From DATAFT01 sp035544635 (GTDB taxonomy: Bacteria > Acidobacteriota > Thermoanaerobaculia > Multivoradales > Multivoraceae): a stretch of 8,249 nt of DNA. Shown here one piece after another: positions 6,873 to 8,249 of this stretch. The position numbers were made by a program, and so were the translations under genes. The notes below the pieces were generated by a model. The model was not told the DNA's origin. It did no database searches and saw nothing but the letters and a program-made list of their open reading frames with translations. Each line of letters starts with the position of its first letter. The stretch's first letter is position 1. The DNA is taken from contig DATKDQ010000075.1 of the NCBI GenBank assembly GCA_035544635.1, positions 1 to 8,249 of the forward strand. Direction: 5' to 3'.

Positions 6873-8249
6873 ATGCCGCAATCTGGAGCACACGACCTGG
6901 TGATCGTGGCCAACCGCCTGCCGGTGCGCCGCACCGCGACACGCGGCGGCGGTGACACCTGGACCACGAGCCCCGGCGGGCTGGTATCGGCGCTGGCTCC
7001 CATCGTGCGCGAGCGCGGCGGCGCCTGGGTGGGCTGGACGGGAGCCGCCGGACCGGCGCCGAAGCCGTTCGTGGCCAGCGGCATCACCAACCTGCCGGTC
7101 TCGGTCTCCCGGGCGGAGGTCGGCGACTTCTATCATGGGCAGTGCAACTCCACGTTCTGGCCGCTCTACCATCACGCGGTACGCGAGCCCGAGTATCACC
7201 GGCACTGGTGGGCGCGCTACGTCGAGGTCAACCGCCGCTTCGCCGAGGTGGCGGCGCGAGCTGCCGCGCCGTGGGCCAGGGTGTGGGTCCACGACTACCA
7301 CCTCCAGCTCGTCCCGGCGATGCTGCGCGAGATGCGCTCGGACGTCACCATCGGCTTCTTTCTGCACATCCCGTTCCCGCCGCCGGAGCTGTTCCGGCGG
7401 CTGCCCTGGCGCCAGGAGGTGCTCGAGGGCCTGCTCGGATCGGACGTGGTGGGCTTCCAGACCCGCGCCGCGCGCTCGAACTTCCTCTCGCTCGCCGCGC
7501 GGCTGATCGGAACGCAGCGCGAGTCGGGCGGGGTGCTCCACGGCGGCCGCCGGGTGCGAGCCGGCGCGTTCCCGATCTCGATCGACGTCGAGCGGTTCGC
7601 CAACGCCACCGCGAGCCCCGCCGTCGCCGCGCGCGCCGAGCAGCTGCGCTCGAGCCTCGGCGGTGGACGCAAGCTCCTGCTCGGCGTCGATCGTCTCGAC
7701 TACACCAAGGGAATCGACCTGCGCCTCAAGGCGTTCCGCGAGTGGCTCGAGCGTCCCGGCTCGTCGATCGGCGATGCCGTCCTGGTGCAGGTCGCGGTCC
7801 CCAGCCGCGAGCAGATCCCCGGCTACCAGGAGCTGCGCAGCCGGGTCGAGGAGCTGGTCGGGCAGATCAACGGCGAGTTCGGCGAGATCGGCACCGCCGC
7901 CGTTCACTACCTGCGCCGCAACATGCCGTTCGAGGACCTGGTCGCGCTCTACCGCGCCGCCGACGTGATGGTCGTGACCCCGCTCTCCGACGGCATGAAC
8001 CTGGTCGCCAAGGAGTACGTCGCGAGCCGTCCCGACGCGAGCGGGGTCCTGGTGCTGAGCGAGTTCGCCGGCGCGGTGGGAGAGCTGCGCGCCGCGCTCC
8101 TCGTCAACCCGCACGACGTCGACGGCCTGGCGGAGACGATGGATCAAGCGCTGCGTCTGCCGGAGGCCGAGGCGCGACGCCGGATGCGCTCCCTACGAAG
8201 CGCGGTCGAGAGCAACACCGTCTACGACTGGGCCGACCGCTACCTCGAG
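6873..8249 (+). CDS. otsA: Alpha,alpha-trehalose-phosphate synthase (GT20), 3' end cut by window
   Basis: 459 codons are present from ATG 6873 to the window edge; E. coli OtsA is 474 aa, so only the extreme C-terminus is missing. It transfers glucose from a nucleotide sugar (UDP-glucose, or ADP/GDP-glucose in some bacteria) to glucose-6-phosphate, forming trehalose-6-phosphate. The fold is a GT-B pair of Rossmann domains. Visible motifs: VIVANRLPVRR (10-20), SPGGLVSAL (33-41), WVGWTG (52-57), CNSTFWPLYHH (91-101), VHDYHLQLVP (139-148), FLHIPFPPPELFR (163-175), GVDRLDYTKGID (271-282) with the donor-binding Arg274 and Lys279, MPFEDLVALYRAADV (351-365), TPLSDGMNLVAKEYVA (369-384) and LSEFAG (395-400). 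All expected active-site motifs are intact. An in-frame TAG six codons upstream limits the start to this ATG. No clear Shine-Dalgarno precedes it, so its leader may be short or weakly translated. It is transcribed away from otsB. Confidence 0.96.
   Translation, partial: MPQSGAHDLVIVANRLPVRRTATRGGGDTWTTSPGGLVSALAPIVRERGGAWVGWTGAAGPAPKPFVASGITNLPVSVSRAEVGDFYHGQCNSTFWPLYHHAVREPEYHRHWWARYVEVNRRFAEVAARAAAPWARVWVHDYHLQLVPAMLREMRSDVTIGFFLHIPFPPPELFRRLPWRQEVLEGLLGSDVVGFQTRAARSNFLSLAARLIGTQRESGGVLHGGRRVRAGAFPISIDVERFANATASPAVAARAEQLRSSLGGGRKLLLGVDRLDYTKGIDLRLKAFREWLERPGSSIGDAVLVQVAVPSREQIPGYQELRSRVEELVGQINGEFGEIGTAAVHYLRRNMPFEDLVALYRAADVMVVTPLSDGMNLVAKEYVASRPDASGVLVLSEFAGAVGELRAALLVNPHDVDGLAETMDQALRLPEAEARRRMRSLRSAVESNTVYDWADRYLE

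Noticed and set aside
6552..8147. 531-codon minus-strand ORF opposite otsA
   Set aside because: Same-register antisense shadow; the translation resembles no family, while otsA is intact on the plus strand.

Overview
The window is GC-rich (roughly 70% by eye) bacterial chromosomal DNA, gene-dense with short gaps. It carries conserved alpha-glucan and trehalose enzymes and no sign of a plasmid, phage or transposon. The composition and gene content suit a GC-rich soil- or sediment-type Gram-negative lineage (Myxococcota, Acidobacteriota, Binatota or a similar group). No RNA gene or ribosomal marker is present, so the phylum is a guess.

Layout. (1) The minus strand from the left edge to 2059 encodes an amylo-alpha-1,6-glucosidase (glycogen debranching enzyme), cut off just before its C-terminus. 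(2) A plus-strand S41-family peptidase-like protein diverges from it and ends at 3421. (3) A minus-strand block reads, in transcription order, otsB (trehalose-6-phosphate phosphatase), a GH15 glucoamylase/trehalase-like hydrolase and a glutathione S-transferase-like protein. Its genes are 13 bases apart or overlap by 4 bases, so it is very probably one operon, running 6726 (or 6756) down to 3484. (4) A plus-strand otsA (trehalose-6-phosphate synthase) diverges from otsB and runs off the right edge almost complete.

Together, OtsA and OtsB form the two-step route UDP-glucose + glucose-6-phosphate -> trehalose-6-phosphate -> trehalose. GH15 either trims alpha-glucans or splits trehalose to glucose. 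The debranching enzyme opens glycogen branches. This looks like a compatible-solute and reserve-carbohydrate locus. The GST and the S41 protein are the genes not explained by that theme.

I found no CRISPR array, mobile element, tRNA, rRNA or clearly new multi-gene system. The most unusual points are a probable CTG start codon for the GST gene, the GH15 enzyme beside otsB with unknown substrate, a Lys-less S41 protein, and a tiny ORF coupled to the debranching-enzyme start. Very long ORFs opposite the real genes are composition artefacts.
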